Assembly (NCBI GenBank): GCA_037892935.1
Contig: JAYXKI010000007.1
Span: 1,860,001 to 1,924,000 of the forward strand
Length of the DNA stretch: 64,000 nt
From: Phlebopus portentosus
Taxonomy: Eukaryota > Basidiomycota > Agaricomycetes > Boletales > Boletinellaceae
Direction of reading: 5' to 3'
Part shown: piece by piece, positions 24,052-36,220 of the stretch
How positions within the stretch are numbered: position 1 is the first letter of the stretch
How the letters are laid out: every line of letters begins with the position of its first letter
The notes under the pieces: model-generated
What the model was told of the DNA's origin: nothing
Databases searched by the model: none
The model's input: only the letters and a program-made list of their open reading frames with translations
Position numbers and translations under genes: made by a program

Positions 24052-24070
24052 AAAAAAAAAAAAAAAAAAA
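24052..24070 (+). repeat. A19 homopolymer
   Basis: A run of 19 A residues lies 40 bp after the end of the coiled-coil frame. It is not flanked by a target-site duplication that I can see. Confidence 0.9.
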
Positions 24071-24595
24071 GGGACTGGAGATGGCTGTGCCACAGGTACG
24101 TAAAGTGCGAGGGCTTCATGTCCAAAAGTAAATGTTGTGTGTCGTGGCTGAATGCCGTATCGAAATGCTGCGCCATGCCAAACTAATCCGGAACTGAGTT
24201 GCACAGTGATACTGAAACGACAAAAATTACGAAATACTGGTTATGACGTACTAAAACAACGTAGACGGAAAAAAGTGGCACAAAGCGCATTGCGAGTCCA
24301 AAAATGGCATCACAGCCAACAATAATCCGATGAAATGACTGAGTATAGCGAGAGCGAGGCAAAGCAGATACACCAACACGCCACAAAGAAAAATATGAAA
24401 AGTAAACAGACACGCCAGTCAAAGGACCCGAGAGCAACAATGAAAACAATCTAACAGTGCGCGAGCCAACACCGGTACTGCAGGACGTTGTTTACTTGGC
24501 ATAGGAGATATATCCATCTCCCGCCACTTCCATTCACGTAAAAAAATCCAACCATCCGCCCCCCACCTAAGGCCATTGCGAAATTGATTTCTAAT

Positions 24596-27500
24596 TCAGG
24601 CCGGCACTTGCATTGGATCTATATGACAGATACGCCTGAGCTCGTCGAGAACCGATTGCATTGAGGGACGATCTGTCGAATCATGCTTCCAGCAGTCATT
24701 GCAGAGTCTCTTGATGCCACTCACGGCACTAGATTCAATGCTTGATGCGAATGTGGATGGGAACTGAGGTATTGTACGTCCCATGATGGCACACACCACT
24801 TGCGTATCAAGTAGGTTAGCATAGGGACGCTCGTGGGTAAAGAGCTCCTTCAGCAATAAATCAATAATCTGAGCGACTTTCGTAGGAGAATTTACTGTAA
24901 CGCACAAACACTGTCATCCCGAATGCCCACACATCCGTCTTTGTTGTATGGCTTCCGGAGAGTTCCCCGCCTAAGTCCGGAGCTACAACAAGCTCATAAG
25001 CAAGGTATCGAGATGTTCCTTTGACACTTGAGGTTAATCTTGCATAGGTTCGGCTAGAGTCGACCATGCGCGAACACCCGAAGTCACATATGAGAGCATT
25101 TCCGAGGTCCGAGACCATGACATTATCCTAGACCTTGTTTTAGAGAGCTGTTTTCGAGACATCAGGTAGAGATCAACATACGGATTTGATATCCGAGTGC
25201 ACTATGCCTAGCGAGTGGAGATGTGTGAGGCCGCTGGCTATCCCGACTACCTGGAAAGTTCTCTATTGAGCGTATGCGAGGCAGGAATAGACATTAAGCA
25301 TACAAGGTTCAGAACATTGCACGAAGGATTCCTGGTAACATATTCCCAAGCAGACCCATTTTCCATCCATTCCGAGATCAGGAGAGGGTATCCAGATGAA
25401 TCGTCGATTGCAAATCCGAGAAGAGGGAGAATATTAGGGTGCTTTAGTTTCGACCAGACATATATTTCTCTTTCGAAAAGCTGCAATGAACAAGTCGGAA
25501 TGTGATCCAGTGGCAGACGGGTTGGACTACCTACGGTCTTTATGTCCCTTTTCCACCAGAAACGCAACCGTTTGATTGCTATTTTTACCTTTCTCCGCCC
25601 CGATACTGCGCAATTGCCTATCGAAACGTCGCCATATGTGCCACCGCCGACGATTCTGGTATCCTTGAAAACGATGGAGTGAGAAAGATCGAGATGAGCT
25701 AGCTCAGCAAGTATTTCAGGCGCAACTGCCGTTAGTGGATTGGAGTCCTCTCTCGGTGTGCCTTCAAGTGGTTCCTCAGCGCAGAAACCTCCATCCTTCA
25801 GTTCGCCGCCAGAAAATTCCTGTTTAGGGGCCATTTGACCATTCTCGGATCTTTTCTTTTCTTTTCTATGCTCAAGCGCTCCTTCTTCATCCAGCTCTGC
25901 AGTCTTCTCTTCATCAACTGCCCAGTTCTCATTCAGTGCGGGCTCGCACGTCTTAATGCTATCGGTCCTCCACAGTGCATGTGCTGTAGCTTTAGTTGGC
26001 AGCTGATGCATACTACGCACAGTAACCGGTACCTTCCGGCGTTCCTCTGCGAGCTTACATTCCTCCGTCAGTCTCTCCCCAAACTCTAGAGTCTTGCGGT
26101 CCAGTTCCTCAAGCGCAGTCCGTGGCTCTTCGACCTCAGCCTCCGTCTGCCGTTGACGAGTGAAAGCTGCTACGGAGGAAGCTCCAGATGCGGTGATCGG
26201 TATTCCTGTTGAAGTAGGGGGCGAGGCGCTAGTTCCAAGAGCACCCCTAGATACCACACCTGTCCGTTGCCGACGGATTTTACGGGAGCCGGGGTGGGAT
26301 TGCATTTCCTGAGTAGTCTCCTCTTCTCGCGGTGAAGAACCGATGAGGGAAGGCCGCAGTTCCGGGAACGGCTGGCCAACATTCTCCCGGTTAAGTTTCC
26401 ACGGACGATGGTCAGTATCACTGTTCTTGGATGTCTGTTTATGCGGCTGTTTGGATGAAGTCGTGGTGGCAAAGGAGGATGGATTTGACATCATAGCAGA
26501 CCATCCAACCATTCTGCCTCGGCCACGCATGCTTGGCTGATGGCTCCCAGAGCTTCCGCGGACGAAAGCGACTGGCGCAGTCCTGACGAAGTTATGTTCT
26601 GCAGGATGCATAAAATCGCCGAGTACGGAAATGCTCTTCTCAGAACCACTGCTCTCGCCTTCCGACTCGCTACTCTCTCCTTCTCGTTCGTCTGTATCAT
26701 GCTCATCCTCCTCGCCACCGCTATTGGATTCGGATTCCGACGTCCCATAGGGTCCCTCATGATTCGCAAAGGACGAAGAAGACTCATCTCCCCACGGAGT
26801 ATGGCTAACACGTTTAGGCTGCTCATAATGAGAAGGTTGAGATTGCTTCGCGAAGAGGTCATCTGTCAAGCTGGGTTCAGGTCGAAGGGCAGCACCGCTC
26901 CCTCTCGTATCTCGAAATAGGCTGGAAGATGGTTGCGATTTCTTCTCTGTTCTACTGACGTTCACTGATTCCGATCGCTGCTCCTGCGTCCGCACCTGGT
27001 AGCAATTCAATAGTTCTTGTTGTTCTCGTATAAGCTGTTCCCATTCGTAAGGGTCTAACAGACTGCCCATGCTGAGCTTCCTTATGGCGCGTTCGTGTTC
27101 GATAATCGCAAGAGCCTCCTTATCGAGAACATGCTGGACCTTTTGCTTCTGACGTTCATAATAGCGATCGAGTTTTGCCTTCGCTACTTGATATGCAACG
27201 TCTGGCGGGCTCCCAAAAGAAGCATCGGTACGAGAGTACTTTGCCACAAGAGAAGCGAGCTCCGCCCGATACTTTGCCTCCAACTCTTCGTAGTACTTTC
27301 TGCGGGGAGATTCAAGAATTTCCTCAACCTCCCGACGAAGCGTCAGATCTTGTTGCTCTTGTTCGTCTTCCCACAATCTCTGCCCCGATTGGTCAAATCG
27401 CGTACTTAGTGCAGCAGTCCGGTCCCTTTGAATTTGATTCTCCCAGCGATTTTTCTCGTCGCCAGCTTTCTTTCGTGCGAGTTCGCACAGATCTTCTTCA

Positions 27501-28312
27501 AGAATACGTCCGTGATTAGACAATTCCGTTTCCAAAACACGTTCAGCAGCTTCGAGCTGCTGACGATCGTAGAGGGACGCCTCGTCATCAATGGGCAACT
27601 TTAGTTGGTTGCGCGGCTTGAAGTCTTCTTGAATCATTCCCTTATGGTTTGATGTTATATAGTCGGATGAAACTGAAGCCGAGGTGGAAGGGGAGTTGTG
27701 GTTCTGATCAACGCGATCGCTGTGCATGGTGTTTGTGCCGTCATCTCCATCGCTATCCGCCTCGAGGTCTACATGGAATAGTATCTTCCTCCGCTCCTGA
27801 ATATCAAGTTCCTCAATCTGCCGGATGTGCTGTTGCGAAGTCTCAAGACGATCGTCTTCCTCTCCAGCCAAACATTGCGGTAGCCATCGTTCCACTACTT
27901 GCTCAGGTCTTCCCAAATGCTCTGTATGTCCGTCGTTGCGCTGTTGCTCGCCCCAAAAGTTTCCCTCCACGGATTTCTGATCTGTCTGCAATTGAGATGT
28001 TGATGGTCGTTGGCGCGAATGACGCGCATCGGAGTGCCAGAAAGAAGTGTCGTTATTTTTCGAAACATGTCGTTTCTGCCGTTCATGCTGCTCCCACGGA
28101 AGCCATCGCTGATATGGAGTAGACTGTGTCTTTCTTCGCTCTGGGAATGATGCCGTCTTAGATCCCGAGTTCACCAATGAAGATGGAAGCGTTTTCCTGC
28201 TCATACTTTGCTTTTCTTCGTCCGACTCCGACGCGTTGGAAGAGGTGCTAGAAGAAGGCGGCACACCGTGTGGTCTTCGACGAGCTTCCGCGTGAGAATA
28301 TCCCTGGCCCAT
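24596..28312 (-). CDS. large protein kinase with disordered, coiled-coil N-terminus, 1165 aa
   Basis: Five exons: 28312..25535, 25480..25304, 25250..25182, 25127..24906 and 24847..24596, all in frame. The N-terminus MGQGYS fits an N-myristoylation signal (Gly2, Ser6). About 850 residues of Ser-, Glu- and Lys-rich sequence follow, with a long coiled-coil stretch around residues 250-430. The kinase domain starts near residue 880 with GGGTYGDV, then IAIKRL, catalytic loop HSDIKSDNVMV, CDFGCSRM, and SRYLAYELV and DVWAFGMTVFEL. All catalytic residues are present, so it should be active. The loop resembles fungal tyrosine-kinase-like (TKL-type) Ser/Thr kinases. Lipid anchoring to a membrane and the target are inferred or unknown. 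Confidence 0.88.
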
Positions 28313-29789
28313 CTTCGATACCCAAGGCGTTGTGTTGAATCCTGATTAAAAGGAATTCGGTTACTCCGTTCATAGGAAAAACTAGGGACAGCACGTACAG
28401 GCGATGGCTCCGATATACCAGGGAGTGCCAAGGCTGATAGAATACCAGACTCTCTGCTTATTTCCACGACAGCCTCTCCGAGAAAAGGATAGTAAATATG
28501 TATCTACTGGTAAGTTGCGTACGAGCTCAGATTCACAGACACGCTCGAAGCAGTAGAGTGACCCGTCCCAGAAGACAGAGCTAAGTTTAATGGTAAAGCG
28601 TGATGGGGAGTCAAGTTAGAACGTGCGAACATCGATATCGCCATTCATTCAGTTCTTGGATCGGTGTGTGGCGGTAATTCTCAAATTCCGTGCGGCAACT
28701 ACTGGATTTCACAACGCCCGATACAGATTATTACGTAATACTCCCAATACGCTCATGCCATGCCGTCCGTTACACGTCTCTCGTCTTCAGATATTCGCAT
28801 CAAAGCAAATCTGCACCCAATGTTGCTGAACCTCGGACAGACGGCTTTGTTAGTTGTTCCTGGACCGAAGTTTCTTCCGAATTCTGGCGCAAAGACCGAC
28901 CCCAACTCGAGTCATGTCGTCCAAGTCACAGTCGAGCCTTACGAGTGCGTGTACGTGAAGCGGTGGCTCAATAGGTCCATATGCTGATACGCGTACGTTA
29001 ACGTCGGTGGATCATATCTGTAGAGAAGGGAAGCGGTTGAGGCGGGCTGACACAATCGCCGCATTTTTCCTCGTTCAGCATGAAGTGTCGGTGGGTGCCA
29101 ACCTCTCTGAATCCGATGATCCAATCGGCTCATCGATGACTTCCCCAGGAGCTGATAACTGCAGTGCTCCGTGCACATCTTACAAACTCGTTAAGAACCC
29201 CGGTCAAATTCGTCCAACAAGACGGGCCTACACCGTATTGCCTCATCGCAGACAGTCAACCTTGGCCGTTTGGGAAAACTCTGGGCCTTTCATGGGGTGG
29301 CGAACGACTTATTCCTGGGGAATTGAAGTGGACATTCAAATTCTCTACCATCGGTCTCAATGAACCATCTTGAACTGTCTGCTGGATTTGACGAACGCTT
29401 TCCCCTTGGACTCTGTAAGATGACTACTACCCTGAACTCGGACTTCCATTGTGACGCGCACCTTCATATACTCGAAGGCTTTCAAGGCCATCAACAATCT
29501 CGTTTCTCATTTCGATAGTCTAAAGGCGGTTTCCAAGGAACAACATTCTATACAGTGACGTTTCCAGTCTGCATGTAATCAAGTCTGTGGATTTACTTAT
29601 ATTGGAGTGTGTCGTTTTCTGGTCGACTTTACCTATCGAGCAAAGGCAGTTGTCAAGATGAAAAGACATGCAGATCGAAGGTTGCATCACCAATGAACCA
29701 ACTGAAGATAGGATATTCAGCATCGCTGTCACTGAATTAATTGATCAGTAGTTGTATCAGGATAAGGTTGAAAATGCTTTCCAAAATGC
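28313..29789. other. no gene resolved; left border of the accessory island
   Basis: Several open stretches of 60-118 codons exist on the plus strand (28690-28987, 29007-29373) with ordinary-looking protein such as HVVQVTVEPYECVYVKRW and WTFKFSTIGLNEPS. No start, splice chain or family could be assigned. They may be gene relics. Confidence 0.3.
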
Positions 29790-30512
29790 TTGCGCGAGAT
29801 CTCTAAAGGTAAGATCCCTGCGGGATTGATTTTGGTGCTCGCTGAGCTGACATTCCGATATCCAGCACCTTATAAATCATCGGCGATACTTCACCGTAAC
29901 ATCGATATCCTCAACTTAATGGTCAGCAAAAATCAAGATAGTACAGTCAGCGGCGTGCTGATCTACTGGATTCTCGCTGAAAACGGAAGATTGTTCGTAA
30001 TGCAGTCGAACTTTACAAGTTCTCGCATATTCATGACCCTCGAACTACATGTTCCTGATCCTCCTCCATATATGCTGAAGTTCGATTGGGAATCATTCCT
30101 TTTACTACCTCGTCTGGGCGGTCTTTGTTCCTCTTGACAAGGAGGAGAGGGAAGCAGGGAAGTGCCCAGTGCAAGCGACGGGGCAAACAGTCCCAGGCTT
30201 TTTGGGCATGACCGATGTACACCATGGATTGAAACTGTAGAACCACTTCAACAATGATAATTTGTGTGTGCCAATTTTAAACTGCGCGATGAGCTCGCAT
30301 GGACGAAGAAGGTATGCAACAGGTATCTACCGCTTCTTTGCGACCTTCGAGACATGGATCTAGTCGATCTAGAATCTGTTCATATGGGGCTACATGGGAA
30401 AGAGTATTAGAAATAGCGTAGATGAATTTTTCGATAATGAGACCCTGGGCGAACATCCGACATATGAGAAGCTTTCCGTGATTCTAGATTTCAACCCGGA
30501 CAATGCAGACTG
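29790..30512 (+). pseudogene. FunK1-type protein kinase relic (copy A)
   Basis: Only the C-lobe is readable. ILHRNIDILNLMV stands for the catalytic loop, with Asp of HRD changed to Asn. VLIYWI replaces the expected IDWD motif, and LKFDWESFL aligns with RFDWETFL of copy B at 34.9 kb. The frame is then lost, and YRFFATFETWI plus DNETLGEHPTYEKLSVIL reappear at about 30320-30510; these match the FunK1 C-terminus (ETLG...TY.EL..IL). With the catalytic Asp and metal-binding Asp both lost and several stops present, the gene is dead. FunK1 is a kinase family expanded in mushroom-forming fungi. Confidence 0.68.
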
Positions 30513-31655
30513 ACAACTGGTTCGACAATCTGCATTTCTGTTGGCAGATTTTGCGCCAAGAGTCCGTCGCCCCACTCCTCCTTCAGGATTTGATTCTTCC
30601 ACCGTTTTTGCGAGCCCATTTACCAGTAATTCGCATGAATTTGGGAGTAACCTCATAGGGTGAAAACTTCTGTTACGAACCGGACCTTGAAATTATTTTG
30701 TTCCTATGAACACTCAGACTGTCGCAAGGGACTAAATACAGTTGTATACAGACAAGGACTTGTCAATGCTCGTAGACGGGAGAAACTCCATCTAAGCTAA
30801 AGCAAGAAGTGATCCTGAATATAATGAATATACCCACCAATGTGTTTGAATAAGGTGTTGTACGATCACCCAAACTGCTCTAATACTCTCTGAAAGTCCA
30901 TGATAAAATAAACGAGGGTTTTCATCAGGATGAAACAGTATGCCCATACACCATACATAGCCTTGCCACCATAGCGAGCATCCTTCCTGCTGGATGGAAG
31001 TCAACCGAGGTAGCTGAGTTACTGCCTTTTACCATCACGGCCCACTCACACTAAGAACACAATTTGAGGTAGGGAATACGAAAATCCGGGATCTAGTTCA
31101 AATGGAACAGTTGATAAGGAGCCCTGTGACGAGACTCAAGGAGGAGATGAATCAGGCACGCTTGCCTTAATCATTAGTCTGAATCTCATGGATCATATTA
31201 TTCATCGCGGAGAGCGGGGGTACTACAAGGCCAGCTTCCGATACGCACCTATAGACATTGGGAGTATTGCAGTTGGACTTCATGTATCAGTCATAACTAA
31301 GAGACCCGTCGCATTAGGGTGTTAGGTAATGATCTAGCGCTTGCACAACTGGTAACTCCTAGAAGAAGTAAAAGAAGAACATTTCCGGTCGAAATTTAGA
31401 ACTGCCTTCTGTTCAGAGAACACAGCTACCTCTTGTATGGGATTACGCGTCGAAGGAAGTTCGTCATTCGATGCAACCTCGAGGTACGATAGGTCCTAAC
31501 GTACAGAGAACCATTAATTCGTAATTCTACCCACAGGTTCTAATATCATCACCGATTGCCTACAGCGGAGGACAGGATCGCTCTAATTTGCTCACGGAGT
31601 CAGCGACCTCGACCTTGTTTGTGCTAAGAGGCATCATCGACCGCTAAAGACGCAT
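30513..31655. other. no gene resolved
   Basis: The only coding-like piece is about 31160-31325 on the plus strand (LALIISLNLMDHIIHRGERGYYK...), open for some 60 codons and not recognised. The rest shows nothing. Confidence 0.3.
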
Positions 31656-32370
31656 TTACGCAGGAGCCTTGCGTTTGCATTTCCCTCGCTTTAGCTCGAC
31701 AAGGTAAGCTTCGCGCTCATCGTGACACTTCATTAAATAAAGTCCTCTACTTCTCCTCGAATTATCCATTGTCCGAAATTGCAACATGAGAAGCAATCTA
31801 TGTGATAAGCGTCGTCGCCTGACATGATGGCATTGCCAAGGATGGGACGTGCGCAGATCTTGCAGATACAGCAACTCAAGTGCACAGGAGAACCATCTTC
31901 ATACATATGGAAGACGGTGTCCTCCTAGCATAGAAAACTAGTTAGATCGAAAAACCGCGGTAATCGCACAGGATAAATTAGCTTACAGTGATACGATCGT
32001 TACATTTCACGCATCTGAAACTGCAAGATTTCAGTCGAATTGAGAATGCGGCGTTATTGCACAAGCCAAGCACACACCAGTCTACATGCCACACCGAGTG
32101 CCCAATAGTCATCACGGAAAGAGCGATGCAGTTATAAGTTGACTCGCTACAGCGGAAACACAGACGTTTAATCATCTCAACCGGTGGCCGATTTGCGGTC
32201 TGCTGCTCCAGTGTTGGTGTGCCGCCCATTGAAGCCAATGCAATGCGTCGTTCTTCCTCTAATGTTGTGTACTTTATTTTAGGCTGTCCGTTGATATGTG
32301 GAGGAAAATTCGTTGGGCCGAAAACGATATGGTGGCAGTAGAAGGCTAATAGCAGAACGCTCAGCCACAC
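31656..32370 (-). pseudogene. LIM-domain protein, truncated and frameshifted
   Basis: Two introns can be removed on the minus strand (32077..32021, 31986..31925). This gives CFRC...WHVDCFRCVKCNDRIT joined to EDTVFHMYEDGSPVHLSCCICKICARPILGNAIMSGDDAYHIDCFSC. The first block has the C-x2-C...H-x2-C-x2-C-x2-C spacing of a zinc-binding LIM module, and a second module begins after it. Just after CFSC the frame shifts: one frame stops at about 31735, while GLYLMKCHDERE, the expected end of the module, continues in another frame to 31656. LIM modules mediate protein binding at the cytoskeleton. The N-terminal part is missing, and the copied Y1 block starts about 120 bp upstream. I judge the gene broken. 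Confidence 0.62.
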
Positions 32371-32567
32371 ACCAGATCTTGTTACGTGACTTGATCACAC
32401 AAACAGTTGCTGACTCATCTATTTCCAAATAAAGCGATGCTGATGTGATAATGGCACAGAATCTAAATTTAACATCGTCAGACTCGGTACGCTGCAATCA
32501 TCTTAAGATTTTTGATTATTCGTTACATGAGTAAGACAACAAAGTCACTGGTCGTCCACTTTGGATT

Positions 32568-32990
32568 CTATTCTGTGTGCTCCGTAAAGCTCCACTGGGA
32601 AAACGTCTTCCAGCGTTCCTCCATTTCCTGCTGCGCATATCCATGTTTACCGAACCAAGCAAGCGCCCTTTTCAAGTCTATGTTCTCCGGTTCAAACGGG
32701 ATCGGTTTAAACTTTTCGATCGTCTCTTCGCTTGTAAGGGGCTCGAAGAAGACAACAAGAAAATAACATCTATAGAATCCGTACTCTTTGTGGGCTCCAA
32801 GGACCTCGATGCCATTCGGAATGACGATGGCTTTGAAGTATCCAATACGGTCCTCGCTGAAATAGTAGTCAAGATCGACGGCGCTGGTCACCTCATTCGT
32901 CTCGTCTTTCCTTTTATTACGGACTTTGGCGCCAAGCTCGATGAGCTGATCGCGTGTTAGCGTAAAACCGCCCGCTTTAAAGTTGGACAT
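32568..32990 (-). CDS. family Y protein, copy 1, 140 aa, unrecognised
   Basis: The frame starts MSNFKAGGFTLTRDQLIELG and ends WSFTEHTE. An ATG 13 codons upstream exists, but a GTATTC...TTACAG segment there looks like an intron in the leader. Visible features: VIPNGIEVLGA, YFLVVFFEPLTSEETIEKFKPIPFE and a C-terminal W/F-rich helix (EMEERWKTFSQWSF). There is no signal peptide or membrane span. The copy is nearly identical to Y2 (36911-37333) over about 600 bp including flanks. Unlike Y2 and Y3 it has no X gene next to it, and its upstream sequence diverges at about 33107, so it lacks the conserved promoter. A 5-base difference near the stop removes the KVDG tail found in copies 3 and 4. Function unknown. 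Confidence 0.6.
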   Translation of the reverse strand: MSNFKAGGFTLTRDQLIELGAKVRNKRKDETNEVTSAVDLDYYFSEDRIGYFKAIVIPNGIEVLGAHKEYGFYRCYFLVVFFEPLTSEETIEKFKPIPFEPENIDLKRALAWFGKHGYAQQEMEERWKTFSQWSFTEHTE

Positions 32991-34105
32991 CTGATGCAGT
33001 CTGTAAGGTCTATGTGAACTCGAAATCATGACAATGGGAATACCTGCCTCCAGTTGATTGTCAAATACTTATCAAGATGGAAGGTGGGCAAGGAGTCATC
33101 ATCAACAAACCGTATACCAGTCCGGGAATTGCCACTTGATGTCGTGGCATCGGTATAGATTCCGCGCCTGTGAGACTTTTTGTTATTTGTAATTTCAGTT
33201 CGGAAATATCCATATTTGTAGGTTCAAAAGATGTTGATCTCACGCGATACGGCCAGCAGAGAATCTAAACTTACGTAATATCCTCAGATTCGGTACGTGG
33301 CAACAACTTCATCACATCGCAATCCGCAAAGGGTCTCGATCGTCTCATCCAAACAGATCGGATGAATGCACAAACTTTTTCACGTGTTGGCTTTTTATCA
33401 GAACCGGGTGCAGGGGAAACCCGTCATACGTGATGCTAAACCACGCACTTCGACTGCCAAACAAACACCCTATCTGGGGCCTATGTACGATCAACCTGGG
33501 AGAAAAATGAGACTAATATAAACCACTTCAGGAACTCTTGCAGCAAGATTCTGGATCTCCTGCACGACAATAACTCAAGATGGTCTATTTCCGTAGACCT
33601 TCGTCACATCTATAGAAACAACGGTTCTTTCCAGGTAAGAGATACTAGTCTGACTGAGGGCATACGAATTGCTCACTCCGGTGTGCCGAACTAGCAAGGT
33701 AGAAGTGGGTCCGTGTAATGCAGAAGCAGAAGAAAAATGCGAGCCAACAGGGCCATTTTTGATTAATTTCATGAACAATTTGGAGATCCGGGACGTTGAA
33801 AACATTAACGCTGGGCGTAGCAACTCGGATCACTGTGATACGACTGGATTCTGCGAGAAAGAAAGAAAATCGAATCGAGACGAGCGTAATAGGAACACAG
33901 CCTGCCACGTTCTGAATCAGTTATCAGATAAGCTACATCGACGGTACGCCAGCTCGGCATTCAACATGGCTACAAATCTGATTCAATACTTCAGTCTCAG
34001 AGGTTTCATTCGGTCCAATGGCCTCAAACTTGCCGAGGATTGTTTTTCTTGTCAGCATCGAGTCTGAAGGGCTGAGGCACGCAACTCGACAAACATCCAG
34101 TCCAT
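32991..34105. other. no gene resolved between Y1 and FunK1 copy B
   Basis: Copied Y leader sequence runs to about 33107. Near 33260-33313 lies a segment resembling 32458-32502 on the other side of Y1. A CACGTG occurs near 33380. No coding region is supported. Confidence 0.35.
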
Positions 34106-35274
34106 TTGTCATTCGATGGCTTAGCTCCAGGAGATTTAACGGGGACTTGTGCCTACCTCTATCATGACAAAGTGGCGTACATCCTCACTGTGGAAAGTCC
34201 AGTTGGACGAGGTGCTCGGGTTCATGGAGAAACAGTCTTATACCCGCTTGAACAAGCTCGTATGGGAATGCTGATACAGAAAGCTACCTGGAACGCAGAC
34301 TGACATAAACTGCAATGGAACGTATTCGACCATGAGCGAATTACAATAGAAGGCGCCATTCTAGTCGTGACAAAAGTAAACCTTGAGGGTCCTTCGCTGT
34401 GCATCTAACTTGAAGTGATAGACAGAACTCTCTACAGGAATGCGCTCAGGGGACATCCAGGTATCACTGAACGACTCCTCGATGACACTGCTAGAGTGTC
34501 GTGCCCCGTATTACTTGACCTGCTCTATGCACATTTACATTTGGTCGAAGATGAGAAGGTCTTTCATCAGTGCTTCTGGCATATCGTCGAAGGTCAGCAG
34601 TTGAGGTCGATCATGCAAACAAAGCATCGTGTCTAAAACCTCGCTATTCAGCTCCTTATCGTGTATACGAAGCAACGGGAGTTCTTCACCGGGATATTAG
34701 TACCAACAATTTGATGGTTCGCGTGGGGCACGACGGATCGAAGCAAGGTATTCTAATAGACTGGGATCTTGCCAGTAGGGTGACCGACGAGCAGGACCAC
34801 ACAGGCATGCGAGTCGGAACTCGAACTTTCATGGCATACGATCTTTTCGATCCTATCGGCCCAAGTTACATTCTGCGCTTCGATTGGGAGACGTTTCTCT
34901 ATTACCTTGTGTGGGTCGTCTTCGTCATGATTGATGAAGGATACAAGAATATCGAGACAAAAAAGATAGAGAACGAAACTAGGAAAAAGCCAGATAAACT
35001 GGATTCCTCGATAGCGCGATGGCCTAGACTGAACAATGAAGAGCTTCGTTCAGCTAAGGCACTTGCCACAACGAAGAAGGGCAAGTACATGTATCTTAGA
35101 AGCGTGTACAAATTTCGCTCCATGTTCTCGATATGGATCGATGCAATCTGGGAGATCTTCGTACAAGGCAATGACGCACAACTGGATGGCGATCCTAAGT
35201 TCAACTACGAAACCCTCGGGAATCGATTGACGTACACAGAACTTCAAGACATATTGGATCGTAAACCAAATTAA
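34106..35274 (+). pseudogene. FunK1-type protein kinase, N-lobe damaged (copy B)
   Basis: The C-lobe is open from 34570 to the stop at 35272-35274: catalytic loop VLHRDISTNNLMV, GILIDWDLAS (FunK1 kinases use DWD-type in place of DFG), TRTFMAYDLFD, LRFDWETFLYYLVW, and the family C-terminus YETLGNRLTYTELQDIL. The N-lobe is readable only in pieces: VESPVGRGARVHGE (glycine loop), LIQKATW (Lys), then a stop at about 34302, and RTLYRNALRGHPGI further on. Several stops and frame changes between 34300 and 34660 are not removable by plausible introns. It is therefore probably a decayed gene, although the catalytic residues of the C-lobe are intact. FunK1 targets are unknown. Confidence 0.68.
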
Positions 35275-35756
35275 TCAATCGCGAAGCGTCGTTGAATTTT
35301 GAAGTCGACGCCTTATATTACAGGTGACGGGTATTCTCGAATTGACTATTCTCTTATGTCAGGTCATTGATGATGGAGTGAATGGAGCTTAGTCTGCAGG
35401 TCGCACTTATTGAAAAAGGTCACTTGTGAGACCGGATTCGATCACCATCTTTTCAGACAGAGAGAGGGAGAGAGGAATGACTCCCTCAGCGCCTAGAGCG
35501 AAGAAAACAACTTGCCGAGAGCGAAGAGTCTTTGTTCATGAGAAGACAGCTCGCTATGCGACCAAACCATGACAAGCGTGTGACACTGTAAGTTGATGTT
35601 GTAAAAGACCAAGATTCGGCATCGAAGTGAGAATGAGATGGGCGGAAAGGACTCGACTTCGAGGAAAAGCATGATCGGGATGGGTTGAAGAGACAGAAGG
35701 ACGGCCCGGGTGCGTCGCCTTGAACATGTAACCCATGCTCAGACGTTACAGAAAAC

Positions 35757-36220
35757 AATAGTCTTGCAGCTCGACGCGCGAAACCAAAACTTGTCCAAGG
35801 ACAAGCAATAAGACAAGTGGCACTTCTCATGAATGACGCAAAAGAGCGTGTGGAAGGGGAGGTCAGGGAGGTACAGTACACGACACAACACTAAGCTAAG
35901 ACATTCCGAGAAGGAGAAACGGTGGCAAGTAAAGGTTCGACCTGAATCCAACTGGATTCTTCGACTGATAAGTGGCGAGATCGGCTTGAGCCACAAGCTC
36001 TGTTCTGAGAAAACCGAAACGAGCACGCGGGAACGAAAATTTCACCGCATCTTTACCTAGTCACATTATGGATTGTGATCTTTCAGTATGGACTTTCTCT
36101 TATCATACCTTGATATTACAGAACAAGAGCAGAGGTTAGTCCTTTGATCGGAATAATGGTTGACAATTCTGGATGAAGTACTTAGAAAGAGTGCGTTGTA
36201 AAGAGGTTCAAGACGGGGAA
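35757..36220 (+). repeat. dispersed repeat R, copy 1
   Basis: This segment resembles 41150-41600 in the same orientation. It includes an identical block beginning TTCTTCGACTGATAAGTGGC (35964 and 41356), a shared stretch around TGTGATCTTTCAGTATG, and weakly alignable coding-like pieces (LQLDARNQNLSK versus LQLDPRGREISK). Similarity breaks up in places. It may be the 3' flank of an older copied unit. Confidence 0.6.

Noticed and set aside
24052..24070. A19 run as the tail of a retroposed gene
   Set aside because: No target-site duplication and the upstream coiled-coil frame contains an intron, so it is not a processed copy.
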